Below are positions 38,890-47,820 of a DNA stretch of 64,000 nucleotides, in pieces. Positions within the stretch are counted from its first letter, which is position 1. The number at the start of each line of letters is the position of its first letter. The notes under the pieces are model-generated. The model was not told the DNA's origin. It ran no database searches and saw only the letters and a program-made list of their open reading frames with translations. Source of the stretch: Nostocales cyanobacterium LEGE 11386. GTDB lineage: Bacteria; Cyanobacteriota; Cyanobacteriia; Cyanobacteriales; Nostocaceae. The position numbers and the translations under genes were made by a program. The stretch covers positions 1 to 64,000 of the forward strand of contig JADEXK010000018.1 in NCBI GenBank assembly GCA_015207155.1, written 5' to 3'.

Positions 38890-40806
38890 TTAAGCCAATG
38901 CCGGAAACTCTGACTGGTTCTTGGTTCTACGCAATTCTAAATATATTAACAAGGCGTTGATATCCGCCGGATTCACCCCACCAGTGCGTGCTGCTTGACC
39001 GATAGTCAGTGGTTTTACCTTACTGAGTTTTTCCCGTGCTTCTTTGGAAAGGGTATCAATTTTTGTGTAATCCAAATCCGCAGGTAACGGGCGATGTGCC
39101 TGGCGGGCAATTTGTTCAATTTGATTTTGTTGTCTCACCAAATAGCCAGAATATTTGATGTCAATTTCTGCGCCTTCTTTTTCAGCTTGGTTGAGGCTGG
39201 GGTTTCCCAGTCCATAGCTGTCGAGGTCAACATAATGAAATCCCGGACGGCGTAACAAATCAGCTAGGGTAATTGAACCTTTAATTGCTTGACCAGATGT
39301 AGAGGCGATCGCCTGGCCAATTTCTTCGTGTTCTTTGACTCTAGTGGCGTATAGCCGGGCTTTTTCAGTGGTAATCTGTGTTTGTTTTTGCGTAAACAAA
39401 TCCCATCTGCGATCGTCAATTAAACCAATTTCTCTCCCTAGGGGTGTCAACCGTTGGTCAGCATTGTCAGAACGCAATAGTAACCGATATTCAGAACGGC
39501 TGGTAAGCATCCGATAAGGTTCCCGCAAGTCTTTTGTACACAAGTCATCAACCAGTGTGCCAAGATAACTTTGCTCACGGGGAAAAATTATCATTTCTTG
39601 ACCACGCACAAATCGCGCTGCATTAATTCCCGCAACGATTCCTTGCGCTGCGGCTTCTTCATAGCCAGTTGTACCGTTAATTTGTCCAGCACAAAACAGC
39701 CCGGCAATTTTTTTGGTCATCAGTGTGGGATAACACTGAGTTGCCGGTAAATAGTCATATTCCACAGCATAAGCCGGACGTAACATAAAACAGTTTTCCA
39801 AACCAGGGAGACTACGTAACATTTGCAATTGCAAATTTTCTGGCAACCCTGTAGAAAACCCTTGGATATATAGTTCTGGTATATCCCGCCCTTCTGGTTC
39901 AATAAATATTTGGTGGCTTTCTTTATCAGCAAAGCGGACAATCTTATCTTCAATGCTAGGGCAATAACGCGGCCCTTTCGCTTCCACCCAACCACCATAA
40001 ACAGGCGACAAATGTAAATTTTCTCGAATCAGGCGATGGGTTTCAGCAGTGGTGCGAGTAATGTAGCAAGGTACTTGTTCCTGTTCCACCCAAGCATCAG
40101 GGTCAAAGCTAAACCAGCGTACCTCTTCATCTCCTGGTTGGATGATCATTTTACTGTAGTCAACCGATCGCTTATCTACTCGTGCTGGAGTCCCAGTTTT
40201 TAGCCGTCCGGTTTCAAATCCCAAGCGATTGAGAGTTTGCGTCAATCCCTCAGCCGCAAATTCTCCAGCCCTTCCTGCTGGCATAGATTTATTACCAACC
40301 CAAATCTTTCCGCCCAAGAATGTGCCGGTTGTCAAGATTACCGCTTGGCATTGGAAAGCCACGCCAAAGTAAGACTCAACGCCAATTACTTCATCGTTAG
40401 CACCCAGCACCAAGTCTGTGGCCATTGCTTCACGAATGGTCAAATTTTCTTGGTTTTCTACAATAGTTTTCATGACTGCGGCATATTCGCGCTTATCAGT
40501 TTGGGCGCGTAATGCCCACACCGCAGGGCCTCGTGAAGAGTTGAGGATGCGTTTTTGTAAGTAAGTGCGGTCTGCTACTTTGCCAATTTCCCCACCGAGT
40601 GCGTCTACCTCGTGAGTCAATTGAGATTTAGCTGGGCCACCCACGGCTGGGTTACAGGGTTGCCAAGCGATTTTATCCAAGTTGAGTGTCAGTAGCAGCG
40701 TACGACAGCCGAGGCGGGCAGCAGCGAGGGCTGCTTCGCAACCGGAGTGACCTGCACCGACGACAATGACATCAAAAGCGTCTTGGAATTCAACGGAATT
40801 GTGCAT
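38890..40806 (-). CDS. mnmG: tRNA uridine 5-carboxymethylaminomethyl modification enzyme MnmG
   Basis: MnmG (GidA) works with MnmE to modify U34 of tRNAs, using FAD, methylene-THF and glycine. The FAD-binding loop is at the start ([22 protein letters not shown]). Family blocks [24 protein letters not shown] and [21 protein letters not shown] are intact, as is the C-terminal helical part ([22 protein letters not shown]). The frame is open to an ATG at 40872 (660 residues). The ATG at 40806 gives 638, the usual size, and directly precedes [12 protein letters not shown], so I use it; an ATG at 40812 is also possible. Confidence 0.96.
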   Translation of the reverse strand: MHNSVEFQDAFDVIVVGAGHSGCEAALAAARLGCRTLLLTLNLDKIAWQPCNPAVGGPAKSQLTHEVDALGGEIGKVADRTYLQKRILNSSRGPAVWALRAQTDKREYAAVMKTIVENQENLTIREAMATDLVLGANDEVIGVESYFGVAFQCQAVILTTGTFLGGKIWVGNKSMPAGRAGEFAAEGLTQTLNRLGFETGRLKTGTPARVDKRSVDYSKMIIQPGDEEVRWFSFDPDAWVEQEQVPCYITRTTAETHRLIRENLHLSPVYGGWVEAKGPRYCPSIEDKIVRFADKESHQIFIEPEGRDIPELYIQGFSTGLPENLQLQMLRSLPGLENCFMLRPAYAVEYDYLPATQCYPTLMTKKIAGLFCAGQINGTTGYEEAAAQGIVAGINAARFVRGQEMIIFPREQSYLGTLVDDLCTKDLREPYRMLTSRSEYRLLLRSDNADQRLTPLGREIGLIDDRRWDLFTQKQTQITTEKARLYATRVKEHEEIGQAIASTSGQAIKGSITLADLLRRPGFHYVDLDSYGLGNPSLNQAEKEGAEIDIKYSGYLVRQQNQIEQIARQAHRPLPADLDYTKIDTLSKEAREKLSKVKPLTIGQAARTGGVNPADINALLIYLELRRTKNQSEFPALA

Positions 40807-40888
40807 GGTCATACTTACAGGATTAGCAAGTTTAGATTCTTTGAATAATTTTAACCGATCCAGTGGTTTCATGGATGTATAATTTATG

Positions 40889-40918
40889 ATATGAAAGTTA
40901 TTAAAATAACTTTCATAT
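40889..40918. promoter_or_regulatory. Perfect 13-bp inverted repeat upstream of mnmG
   Basis: ATATGAAAGTTAT is mirrored exactly by ATAACTTTCATAT around the 4-nt loop TAAA. It lies about 85 bp upstream of the chosen mnmG ATG. The AT content is too high for a strong terminator and no T-run follows, so an operator or a cruciform-type boundary element is more likely. Confidence 0.55.
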
Positions 40919-41068
40919 TAATAATTTTATTTTTTTGATTTTAAAGCTATATAACAATTTTATTTTAATGATGAAAATTATTTGTTTAATCAACCACCAA
41001 GACGAGCCAGCACTAACTTATTCGCACACGCTAAACCAATTTCTTCATACAAATGAGAAATATATTGG

Positions 41069-41650
41069 CTATCGTTGACTCATGGTTTCAAAATCATCAG
41101 AACGCAAATACTTGATGGCAAATTTAGTAATAAATAGATACCAACCTTTATCAGTCAATGAATGCTTTCGAGAGACACTACCCTCTTCAATTCGTTTCTC
41201 AATGCGGTGTCGAGGCAATGTCATTGGATGACTTAAATCAACAACCCACTCATCACCTGTAAGACATTTACCAAGGAACAAGAAGTCAAAGACAGTATTT
41301 TTGGGTATATCTTTGTAAGCACTTAGTTGCTTCAAATCAGTCAAAATTAGACAGGGACAAAGAACAATGTTTTCTTTCCTATCCAAGTCGCATGTACTGT
41401 TCATAATCATACCAGGAGCTTCAAAGAAAACTGGTTTCCCTTCTTCAGACCAATCGACAAAAGGAATCGGTTCCAGAATATCTCCCTGTGCCCAAAGTGG
41501 CAGTGGGTTTCTGACCACTTGAATTACACCTATCTCCTCAGCATAGAATTGCCTAAGAGACTGTTCAGGCTCTCCAAGAGGAGAGCCTGGAAGAATTGGA
41601 AATACCTCATTGAAGAGTCTAACTAAGTCTCCAAGTGAAATACCAGTCAT
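41069..41650 (-). CDS. Hypothetical protein, third gene of the TIGR04255 operon
   Basis: A 193-residue soluble protein that I do not recognise by name. The middle has FFEAPGMIMNSTCDLDRKEN, where the STCDL core resembles the 'S-x-T/S-C-D' strand of several uncharacterised phage- and defence-linked proteins. The C-terminal part (RIEKRIEEGSVSRKHSLTDKG) is basic. It starts 3 bp after the preceding gene, so the three genes are one transcription unit. There is no HIP1 site and composition is AT-rich compared with the neighbours mnmG and the MDR dehydrogenase. Confidence 0.6.
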   Translation of the reverse strand: MTGISLGDLVRLFNEVFPILPGSPLGEPEQSLRQFYAEEIGVIQVVRNPLPLWAQGDILEPIPFVDWSEEGKPVFFEAPGMIMNSTCDLDRKENIVLCPCLILTDLKQLSAYKDIPKNTVFDFLFLGKCLTGDEWVVDLSHPMTLPRHRIEKRIEEGSVSRKHSLTDKGWYLFITKFAIKYLRSDDFETMSQR

Positions 41651-41653
41651 GTG

Positions 41654-42028
41654 CTAGAAATTTGGAACTCCAGGTTGTGACTTAGACAGAATAACCTTCC
41701 TCAAAATTTGTGCATCTTCACATGATAAGGATTTACTTCTTCTTTGAAGCTCTGTGCTAAAAGCAGCGATAGCAGCTTGTGATGAACGTCTCGTTCTACA
41801 GTAAGAGTGTATGCCTAAGTCAGTTGAAACTGCTGAACCAACAGAAATTGGTTGAGGAGGTATGGTGGAGGCTGAAGTAATGATGGTTGTAGCAACCATT
41901 ACTCCCGTTAGCTGAAAAGACAAATTGTTGTATGCGTTCACAAAAGGTCTGTTACCTGAGAGGGGATATTTCTCTGTAGAAGCTGTAACTGAGCTATTGT
42001 TCAAATTAGTGTCTATAGGAATGTTCAT
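41654..42028 (-). CDS. Small hypothetical protein with a hydrophobic segment, middle gene of the TIGR04255 operon
   Basis: A 124-residue protein. Residues about 36-57 (LSFQLTGVMVATTIITSAS) are hydrophobic enough for one membrane pass or a buried helix. The N-terminus is Asn/Ser/Thr-rich, and the C-terminus is a charged helix (ALQRR, then CEDAQILRKVIL type text). No family is recognised. Its ATG overlaps the stop of the TIGR04255 gene by four bases, and the next gene starts 3 bp after its stop. That fixed spacing argues that the three products act together. Confidence 0.6.
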   Translation of the reverse strand: MNIPIDTNLNNSSVTASTEKYPLSGNRPFVNAYNNLSFQLTGVMVATTIITSASTIPPQPISVGSAVSTDLGIHSYCRTRRSSQAAIAAFSTELQRRSKSLSCEDAQILRKVILSKSQPGVPNF

Positions 42029-42720
42029 ATTCTTACTTCTTTTTCATTTTGAGAGACTAGGTATTGGAAATTTTCCCAAATAACATTATGTGCTTTATCA
42101 GTCCAATCTAAAATCATTTCAAGATCCCAAGATTTCTCAGAAGAATTAAAAGATATATCTAGATCCAATATTAAGTCTTTTGGTTCAACAGGAAACTGTA
42201 CATTAATGCTTAAAATAACGCCTTCATCATCAAGCTTTCTCATTTCTCGAAGTTGCAGAAGTTGTGTTTTTAAAATATCAGTATTTTGAAACGGAAGATT
42301 AATATTCAAAATTGAGGGTGGATAGTCAACATGAGAGAATCTATTGATATAACGAAGTCCTAGCCTACTGAGAGTAGACAGACTAACAAATTTTTCAGTC
42401 GCGATTAGGATTTTTTCAATGTTTTCCAGAAAATTGGCAAAACCTTTGTAAGCAATAGAATTTACACTGAGTACATCGGGACCAGTTTGAAACAGAAGCG
42501 ATTCATCCGGCGATATGAACCGATGTCTAACTAATCCAGACAGTTCAACAATTTCAGGAATCTCAGCAGCTTGAAGCTTTTGAGTAGTTGGAAACTCCTG
42601 TTGCTGAGAAATTGCCATACCTCCGGCAAACAGCGCGTAATCACTTACACTTGGAAAGCGGATTTCAAAAACCGCTTCCTGTAAGGGAGGATTACGCCAA
42701 GTTTCATGATTCTTCACCAT
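42025..42720 (-). CDS. TIGR04255 family protein
   Basis: A 231-residue protein of the sporadically distributed TIGR04255 family. NPPLQEAVFEIRFPSVSDY at the N-terminus and LSRLGLRYINRF in the middle are its recognisable blocks. The function is unknown; patchy distribution and neighbours in mobile or defence-rich DNA are typical. I start at the ATG at 42720; a TTG 15 bases upstream is in frame. It is the first gene of a three-gene operon with overlapping or nearly touching reading frames. Confidence 0.72.
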   Translation of the reverse strand: MVKNHETWRNPPLQEAVFEIRFPSVSDYALFAGGMAISQQQEFPTTQKLQAAEIPEIVELSGLVRHRFISPDESLLFQTGPDVLSVNSIAYKGFANFLENIEKILIATEKFVSLSTLSRLGLRYINRFSHVDYPPSILNINLPFQNTDILKTQLLQLREMRKLDDEGVILSINVQFPVEPKDLILDLDISFNSSEKSWDLEMILDWTDKAHNVIWENFQYLVSQNEKEVRI

Positions 42721-43119
42721 GTTTAACCACTGCAATGAAGACTAGGAGTTCACTAGTTCTAGCTTAATCGATTTACAACGAGATTTCAGGTCAATCCCAC
42801 TGCTAAATTTATAAAGAAGAAATAATGCGTAAAGAATTGGTATCTGAGAACTTTTTAATAGAATTAATATATTACCAATGTATCTTATACAAGTGCAATA
42901 ATACAACCGTTAGGCTGCTTCAAGTTTTTTTGAGGATTCACTCAAAAGTTATCCGTGGGTAAGTCCGTCAAAAATTACTGATAATTCTACAATTCCCCAG
43001 TGATAAGTAGTACAATTAAACTATAAGAGATACGGAAATTTTCCATAGCTTTTGCCGTACTAACTCTGGAAGTTGATGTATGAAGGTTAGTTATTCTGTA
43101 ACAAGCTGAGGGGGTGGTT
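42721..43119. other. Divergent intergenic region
   Basis: About 400 bp between the TIGR04255 operon and the Panacea gene, which diverge. It is AT-rich without a supported ORF and should hold both promoters. No HIP1 site is present. Confidence 0.45.
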
Positions 43120-43572
43120 ATGGTGCTGTCATGTTTTAACGTAGCAGATTACTTTATCTGGTTAGCAAATGAAACAGGTTCTTTCATAAGTAATTTAAAG
43201 CTGCAAAAACTTGTTTACTATGCTCAAGCTTGGCATCTTGCACTCTATGACACTCCTCTGTTCTCAGAGGATTTTCAAGCATGGATACACGGGCCCGTGA
43301 TACCTGCGCTTTACCAGAAGTACAAGCTTTTTGGCTGGCAACCTATTTTAAAGGATGTTAAGCCGGACTTACCTGAAGATGTACAAGCGTTTCTGGATGA
43401 GGTTGCACAAGAATATTTTGCCTGCGATGCTTATGAACTAGAGCAGATGACTCACGCCGAATCACCCTGGAATTTGGCTAGAGGAGATATACCACCTGAT
43501 GCACCTGCCAACGCAGTCATTAAAAAGGAGTGGATGAAGGAGTACTACGCATCTCGTGCCGAAGAAGATTAA
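43120..43572 (+). CDS. Panacea-domain (DUF4065/SocA-like) protein, putative antitoxin
   Basis: A 150-residue DUF4065 protein: FNVADYFIWLANETGSFISNLKLQKLVYYAQAWHLAL is the Panacea/GepA signature, followed by FQAWIHGPVIPALYQKYK. Panacea domains serve as promiscuous antitoxins paired with many unrelated toxins (PanAT systems); SocA of Caulobacter is a relative that works as a proteolytic adaptor. AGGGGG precedes the ATG at 43120; a GTG two codons upstream is in frame. The following gene overlaps its 3' end by 17 bp. Confidence 0.88.
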   Translation: MVLSCFNVADYFIWLANETGSFISNLKLQKLVYYAQAWHLALYDTPLFSEDFQAWIHGPVIPALYQKYKLFGWQPILKDVKPDLPEDVQAFLDEVAQEYFACDAYELEQMTHAESPWNLARGDIPPDAPANAVIKKEWMKEYYASRAEED

Positions 43573-43990
43573 GAAAATTGAAGTTGTTAAAAACAGCACA
43601 TCAGGTATTAAACCAACCAAGCTGAAGTCACTTAAAGGCATCAGCTTTTCGTTTAAATATTATCAGGACGGACATGACAAATTTGCTTGTACCGAAAAAG
43701 TAGTAATTTACTGGCTGACTCTGCTTGATAGGTTAAAATCTTTATCCAGCCTAACGGCTCAAGAATTGTTAGTCAATCGTAGCAGTAGCCTCAGATGTCA
43801 TCCTATCAAGTGGGAAGATACCAGCGAAAGCGGATTTGGTTTACCTAACGAAGAACAATTAGTTGATACGCCATATCAGTTTTCACTCTCTTCAAATCAA
43901 CATGGCAGGGTTCATGGATTTTTTATTGATGAGATTTTCTATATTGTTTGGCTAGACCCAGATCATCTACTTTACCCTGCAAAAAACTAA
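43556..43990 (+). CDS. Putative toxin partner of the Panacea protein
   Basis: A 144-residue protein starting at a GTG inside the Panacea gene, in another frame; no in-frame ATG exists. The N-terminus is Lys-rich (PKKIKKIEVVKN). The C-terminus has a conserved-looking HGRVHGFFIDEIFYIVWLD strand pair, with His residues that could be catalytic. I do not know its mechanism. The 17-bp overlap and the position right after a Panacea gene make it the likely toxin. It ends 4 bp inside the convergent dehydrogenase gene. Confidence 0.7.
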   Translation: MPKKIKKIEVVKNSTSGIKPTKLKSLKGISFSFKYYQDGHDKFACTEKVVIYWLTLLDRLKSLSSLTAQELLVNRSSSLRCHPIKWEDTSESGFGLPNEEQLVDTPYQFSLSSNQHGRVHGFFIDEIFYIVWLDPDHLLYPAKN

Positions 43991-45009
43991 GGATTTATTG
44001 CTACTTTAATTACCTTACGCGCTTTCATATCAAAAAACACCTGTTCTAAATCCTTCAACGATCGCTTTTCACTAATTAGTAATTCAAAAGGTATTTTACG
44101 ACTAGCTATAAGTGCAAGTGCCGCCCGGACGTATTCGGGTGTATTATGAAACACACCTTTCAAAGTCAGTTCACTGTAATGTAGCTGTTCTGTGTTGACT
44201 GTAATAGTTGTATCCCGTGGACAACCACCAAATAAATTAACAGTTGCACCGGGACGGGCGCAAGCGATCGCAGTTTCCCAAACACTAGGTACGCCAGTAG
44301 CTTCAATCACCACATCTGCGCCCCATCCTTGAGTAAGTTCTTTCACTACACTGGGAATATTTGGAATTTGATGATAATTAAAAATCTCAGTTGCACCCAG
44401 CTTCTTACCAATTTCTAGTCTGTGGTCGTTACCACCCCAAAGTAAAACTTCAGCTGTATCAGCCAAAGCGGCGACAAACATTAACCCAATTGCCCCATCA
44501 CCCAATACAACTACTCTATCTTTGGGTTTGATATGAGAACGGGCTACACCATGTAACACACAGGCTAAAGGTTCTGTCATGGCTGCCAATTCCCAGGGCA
44601 ACTCATCAGGAACCCGCAATAAATTATGCTTTACTATCGGTGCGGGAATTTTGAGATATTCGGCAAAGGTGCCGTTATTCCATGTCAAATTTGGACACAG
44701 CGAATATTCTTGATGTTGACAAAAAAAGCATTCCATGCATGGAGCAGAATTATTGGCTACGACGCGATCGCCTAATTGCCAATACGTCACATCTGCTCCC
44801 ACAGCCACAATTTGTCCTGCTGCCTCATGACCAAATAAGGTCGGTAGTGCCAGCATCTTCGCATGACCACCACGCCGCCAGACTTTCAAATCTGTACCAC
44901 AAGTTGTCGCCACTCCCACTTGGATGACAACTTCACCTGCTGCTGGAGTAGGCTCAACAACTTGCTCTAGGCGTAAATCTTCTTTACCGTAAAGTAACGC
45001 TGCTAACAC
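43987..45009 (-). CDS. Zinc-dependent MDR alcohol/polyol dehydrogenase
   Basis: A 340-residue medium-chain dehydrogenase. The catalytic zinc is supplied by CGTDLKVW and GHEAAGQIV. The structural zinc loop has four Cys in CMECFFCQHQEYSLC. The NAD(P)-binding loop is VVLGDGAIGLMFVAAL. Close forms include sorbitol, threonine and other polyol dehydrogenases; the substrate cannot be read from sequence. HIP1 sites are present (near 44273 and 44763), showing it belongs to the backbone and not to the patch to its left. Confidence 0.88.
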   Translation of the reverse strand: MLAALLYGKEDLRLEQVVEPTPAAGEVVIQVGVATTCGTDLKVWRRGGHAKMLALPTLFGHEAAGQIVAVGADVTYWQLGDRVVANNSAPCMECFFCQHQEYSLCPNLTWNNGTFAEYLKIPAPIVKHNLLRVPDELPWELAAMTEPLACVLHGVARSHIKPKDRVVVLGDGAIGLMFVAALADTAEVLLWGGNDHRLEIGKKLGATEIFNYHQIPNIPSVVKELTQGWGADVVIEATGVPSVWETAIACARPGATVNLFGGCPRDTTITVNTEQLHYSELTLKGVFHNTPEYVRAALALIASRKIPFELLISEKRSLKDLEQVFFDMKARKVIKVAINP

Positions 45010-45062
45010 AGCTTTCGACCTAATTAATCAGCTCCACCCGATTCTATCAGGTTGCGAGCATA

Positions 45063-45086
45063 GGCAGAGGGGCAGAGGAGCAGAGG
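45063..45086. repeat. Three GGCAGAGG octamer repeats
   Basis: GGCAGAGG, GGCAGAGG and AGCAGAGG follow in tandem between the dehydrogenase and the zinc-ribbon gene, with C-rich repeat text (CTCCCCTTGTCCCC) right after. This is typical noncoding filler of Nostocales. Confidence 0.7.
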
Positions 45087-45125
45087 GGAAAGAACTTATA
45101 TATTTAATAATCTCCCCTTGTCCCC

Positions 45126-45317
45126 TTACTCCCTGAGTGTAGTCTGAGGTAACACTCCCGTATTCCGGGTTTCTACATTAGGGTTAGGCAAACGAGTGAC
45201 AGTTAATAATGGCACTTCTTGCCGGCAGGACTGGCAAAACCAATACAGTTCACTATGACGCACATGACGCAGGAGGGAACCACCGCAACATGGACAGGTG
45301 TTGGCTCTCATACTCAT
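45126..45317 (-). CDS. Small zinc-ribbon protein
   Basis: A 63-residue protein with a four-Cys ribbon: CPCCGGSLLRH, then WFCQSCRQEVP. A perfect ribosome site (AAGGAGGA at 45325-45332) lies seven bases before the ATG, which strongly supports translation. Similar small C-x2-C...C-x2-C proteins with RHVRHxxxYWFC text occur in many filamentous cyanobacteria, without known function. The C-terminal 25 residues are polar and probably unstructured. It is encoded downstream of a glycosyltransferase gene on the same strand. Confidence 0.75.
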   Translation of the reverse strand: MSMRANTCPCCGGSLLRHVRHSELYWFCQSCRQEVPLLTVTRLPNPNVETRNTGVLPQTTLRE

Positions 45318-45335
45318 ACCAATGTCCTCCTTGAG

Positions 45336-45381
45336 AAAAAGTTGTTGTTTAAAATGATCAAAAAAAGTTGTTGTTTAAAAT
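45336..45381. repeat. Tandem duplication of 20 bp, period 26 bp
   Basis: AAAAAGTTGTTGTTTAAAAT occurs at 45336-45355 and again at 45362-45381. The second copy supplies the stop codon of the glycosyltransferase gene on the minus strand; the first lies just upstream of the zinc-ribbon gene's ribosome site. Confidence 0.85.
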
Positions 45382-46496
45382 CGGGCTTTAGCCGCATGTA
45401 CATAACCATTTAAATTCATGCGACTTTTAATAATTTGTTTGTAAACAGCTTCATAGTCGTTAACCATTTGGTTAACACTAAATCTTTTTTCTACATATTC
45501 TCGACAGGCGTGACGATTAAGTTCCAACGCCGCAGGAATCATACTTGCCATTTCTTGATAGTTTTGGCAGATAAAACCTGTTTTGCCATGAACAATTACC
45601 TCTTGTACAGAACCTAAATTTATGGCAATTACTGGTGTACCAGTTACCATTGATTCAATCATTACCAAGCCAAAAGGTTCTTGCCAATTAATAGGAAAGA
45701 GCGTGATTGCAGCATTGCCCAGAAGTTCAGCTTTTTCGGCGTGGTTAATTTCACCTAGGTATTCAATTTGCTGACCATCAATATGGGGGGCAATCTCTTG
45801 TTCAAAAAACTGAGAGTCTACTACATCAATTTTTCCTGCCATTTTTAAGCGCCAACCAGTCTGTTTCGCAATGGCGATCGCATGTTGCGGCCCCTTTTCT
45901 GGAGAAAAGCGGCCTAAAAATGCCAAATATAGTGGTTCTTGTGGTTGTGCTATAAAATGATAATCTTTGGGTTCTATCCCGTTGTAAACAGTGCCAACAT
46001 AGTTTAAATTGATTTGACGTTGTGAATTACTAATGCTGACGTAGGGTTGTTTTTGGTGGTAGCTAAATACTTGGCGATTGTCCTTTGTAAAACTATCGTG
46101 TAAAGTATGCACCGTGGGAGTTGATACCAAACTCGCCAAAGGTAATGCCTTAATCCCTACATGAGAATGAATGATATCGAATTCCGCAGCTTGTTGGTAA
46201 ACTTGGCTAAGTTCTAAAGTTTCATACGCTGCATAATCTTGGACATATCTGTCTAAGCGCAGCGCCAGTGGATAAACTGCTTTTAAATCAGCCAAGGTTT
46301 GAGAGTCACCAGAAGCAAACAAAGTAACTTCGTGACCGCGACGAACTAGTTCATCGGTCAAGTGACTTACTACCAGTTCAATTCCTCCATAACTAGGAGG
46401 CGGAACTCGTTCCCATAAGGGGGCAACTTGAGCGATCTTCATAAGTTGTTTTGGTGCAGTCGGTAAAATTTCCTCAAAATTAAGTACTTTCATCAT
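45375..46496 (-). CDS. Glycosyltransferase family 4 protein
   Basis: A 373-residue GT-B glycosyltransferase. The N-terminal domain has the VAPLWERVPPPSYGGIELVVSHL acceptor-side loop and a GHEVTLFASGDS strand. The C-terminal domain has FLGRFSPEKGPQHAI, the EPFGLVMIESMVTGTPVIA signature with the E-x7-E pair, and VQEVIVHGKTGF. This subfamily is common in cyanobacteria near stress and exopolysaccharide genes. The sugar donor and acceptor are unknown. ATG 48 bases inside (MKIAQVAPLWE) is an alternative start. The gene is probably co-transcribed with the small zinc-ribbon gene 57 bp downstream. Confidence 0.9.
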   Translation of the reverse strand: MMKVLNFEEILPTAPKQLMKIAQVAPLWERVPPPSYGGIELVVSHLTDELVRRGHEVTLFASGDSQTLADLKAVYPLALRLDRYVQDYAAYETLELSQVYQQAAEFDIIHSHVGIKALPLASLVSTPTVHTLHDSFTKDNRQVFSYHQKQPYVSISNSQRQINLNYVGTVYNGIEPKDYHFIAQPQEPLYLAFLGRFSPEKGPQHAIAIAKQTGWRLKMAGKIDVVDSQFFEQEIAPHIDGQQIEYLGEINHAEKAELLGNAAITLFPINWQEPFGLVMIESMVTGTPVIAINLGSVQEVIVHGKTGFICQNYQEMASMIPAALELNRHACREYVEKRFSVNQMVNDYEAVYKQIIKSRMNLNGYVHAAKARF

Positions 46497-46901
46497 CTGA
46501 TGATCAATGAGTATTTGTACTTATTTTTTGAGATTTAAATTAACCTAAATTGACTTGAGGGAGTGCAATATCGGTTAACCGTACTTTCAACCACTACATA
46601 AAAATATTTTAGACCATTAGCAATAGCTACTAAGCAGCTACACTTTTAAAATATAGCTTAGGTTTTAATAGTTTCATCTACCTTGGGGATCATACTTTTT
46701 TGAGCACTTTTTGTAGCTAAACTTACAAAATGCTAGATTTTGTAGCTGTAAATACTAAAAATATCAGATGGTATCAATTGTTTGTAACACCAAGTTAGCA
46801 AAAAGAGTTAAAAAAAGAGCAAATTGCATTAATGTTAAATAATTATAAAAAATTTACTCATAAAAAATTTAATATTTATTTGGAATACTGTTAACTAACT
46901 A
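46497..46901. other. AT-rich divergent intergenic region
   Basis: About 400 bp of AT-rich DNA between the glycosyltransferase and xth, which diverge. No ORF, repeat or known RNA is seen. It should hold both promoters. Confidence 0.45.
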
Positions 46902-47690
46902 ATGAAAATAGCTACTTGGAATGTCAACTCAATTCGCACTCGTCTAGAACAGGTGACCTATTGGTTAACTCAAAATCCCGTTGATATCCTCTGCTTGCAA
47001 GAAACGAAAGTTGTAGACGCTAATTTTCCGCGATCGCCTTTTGCAGAGTTGGGCTATCATCTTTACGTATCAGGGCAAAAAGCTTATAACGGCGTAGCTC
47101 TAGTTAGTCAAAAGCCGCTTACAGATGTTAGTACCGGATTTACGCCAATTTTGCCAGATATCGAGCCAAAATGGGATGAACAAAAGCGGGTAATTACGGG
47201 TGTGACCGATGGTATTCGGATTGTGAATCTTTATGTACCCAATGGTTCAGCCGTGGGAAGCGAGAAATACGAATTTAAGCTGCGTTGGCTAACAGTACTC
47301 AGGGAGTATTTGCGAACTCTCCTGCTTTTACAACCTGCTATCTGTGTATGCGGCGACTTCAACATCGCTTTAGCAGCCGAAGATATCCACGAAAAAGTGA
47401 ATCCAGACAATCACATCATGGCTTCCGAACCAGAACGCCAAGCCTTACGGGATATTTTGGAACTAGGATTTGCCGACGCCTTTCGCAAATTCACCAGCGA
47501 AGGCGGACACTATAGTTGGTGGGACTATCGAGCCGCAGCCTTTAGGCGCAATATGGGTTGGCGAATTGACCATCATTATCTCACCCCAGTTTTGTACGAA
47601 GGCGCTAAAAGCTGCGTCATTGATGTTACTCCCAGAAAATTAACCCAACCCAGTGACCATGCACCAGTAGTTGTGGAATTTGAGATATGA
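46902..47690 (+). CDS. xth: Exodeoxyribonuclease III
   Basis: A 262-residue AP endonuclease/3' exonuclease that repairs abasic sites. Family motifs are complete: MKIATWNVNSIRTRL at the start, LCLQETKV with the metal-binding Glu, NLYVPNGS, CGDFNIA with the catalytic Asp and Asn, and PSDHAPVVVEF with the final Asp-His pair. The length is normal, and the ATG lies directly before the first strand. A hairpin terminator follows the stop codon. Confidence 0.95.
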   Translation: MKIATWNVNSIRTRLEQVTYWLTQNPVDILCLQETKVVDANFPRSPFAELGYHLYVSGQKAYNGVALVSQKPLTDVSTGFTPILPDIEPKWDEQKRVITGVTDGIRIVNLYVPNGSAVGSEKYEFKLRWLTVLREYLRTLLLLQPAICVCGDFNIALAAEDIHEKVNPDNHIMASEPERQALRDILELGFADAFRKFTSEGGHYSWWDYRAAAFRRNMGWRIDHHYLTPVLYEGAKSCVIDVTPRKLTQPSDHAPVVVEFEI

Positions 47691-47693
47691 GGA

Positions 47694-47732
47694 TGCGTTA
47701 AGACTAATATCCTAACGCACCAAGATTTTTAG
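47694..47732 (+). terminator. Rho-independent terminator of xth
   Basis: TGCGTTA pairs with TAACGCA across a 12-nt loop, and ATTTTTAG follows shortly after. It starts five bases past the xth stop. A second, convergent gene ends at 47821. Confidence 0.6.
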
Positions 47733-47820
47733 AATTACCGGGAATTTATGCTAGTGCGAGGGTAATTTACTAACTGAGATTATTTCCCTCTAGGTCACAC
47801 TAGATAACACCTGAATCGTA

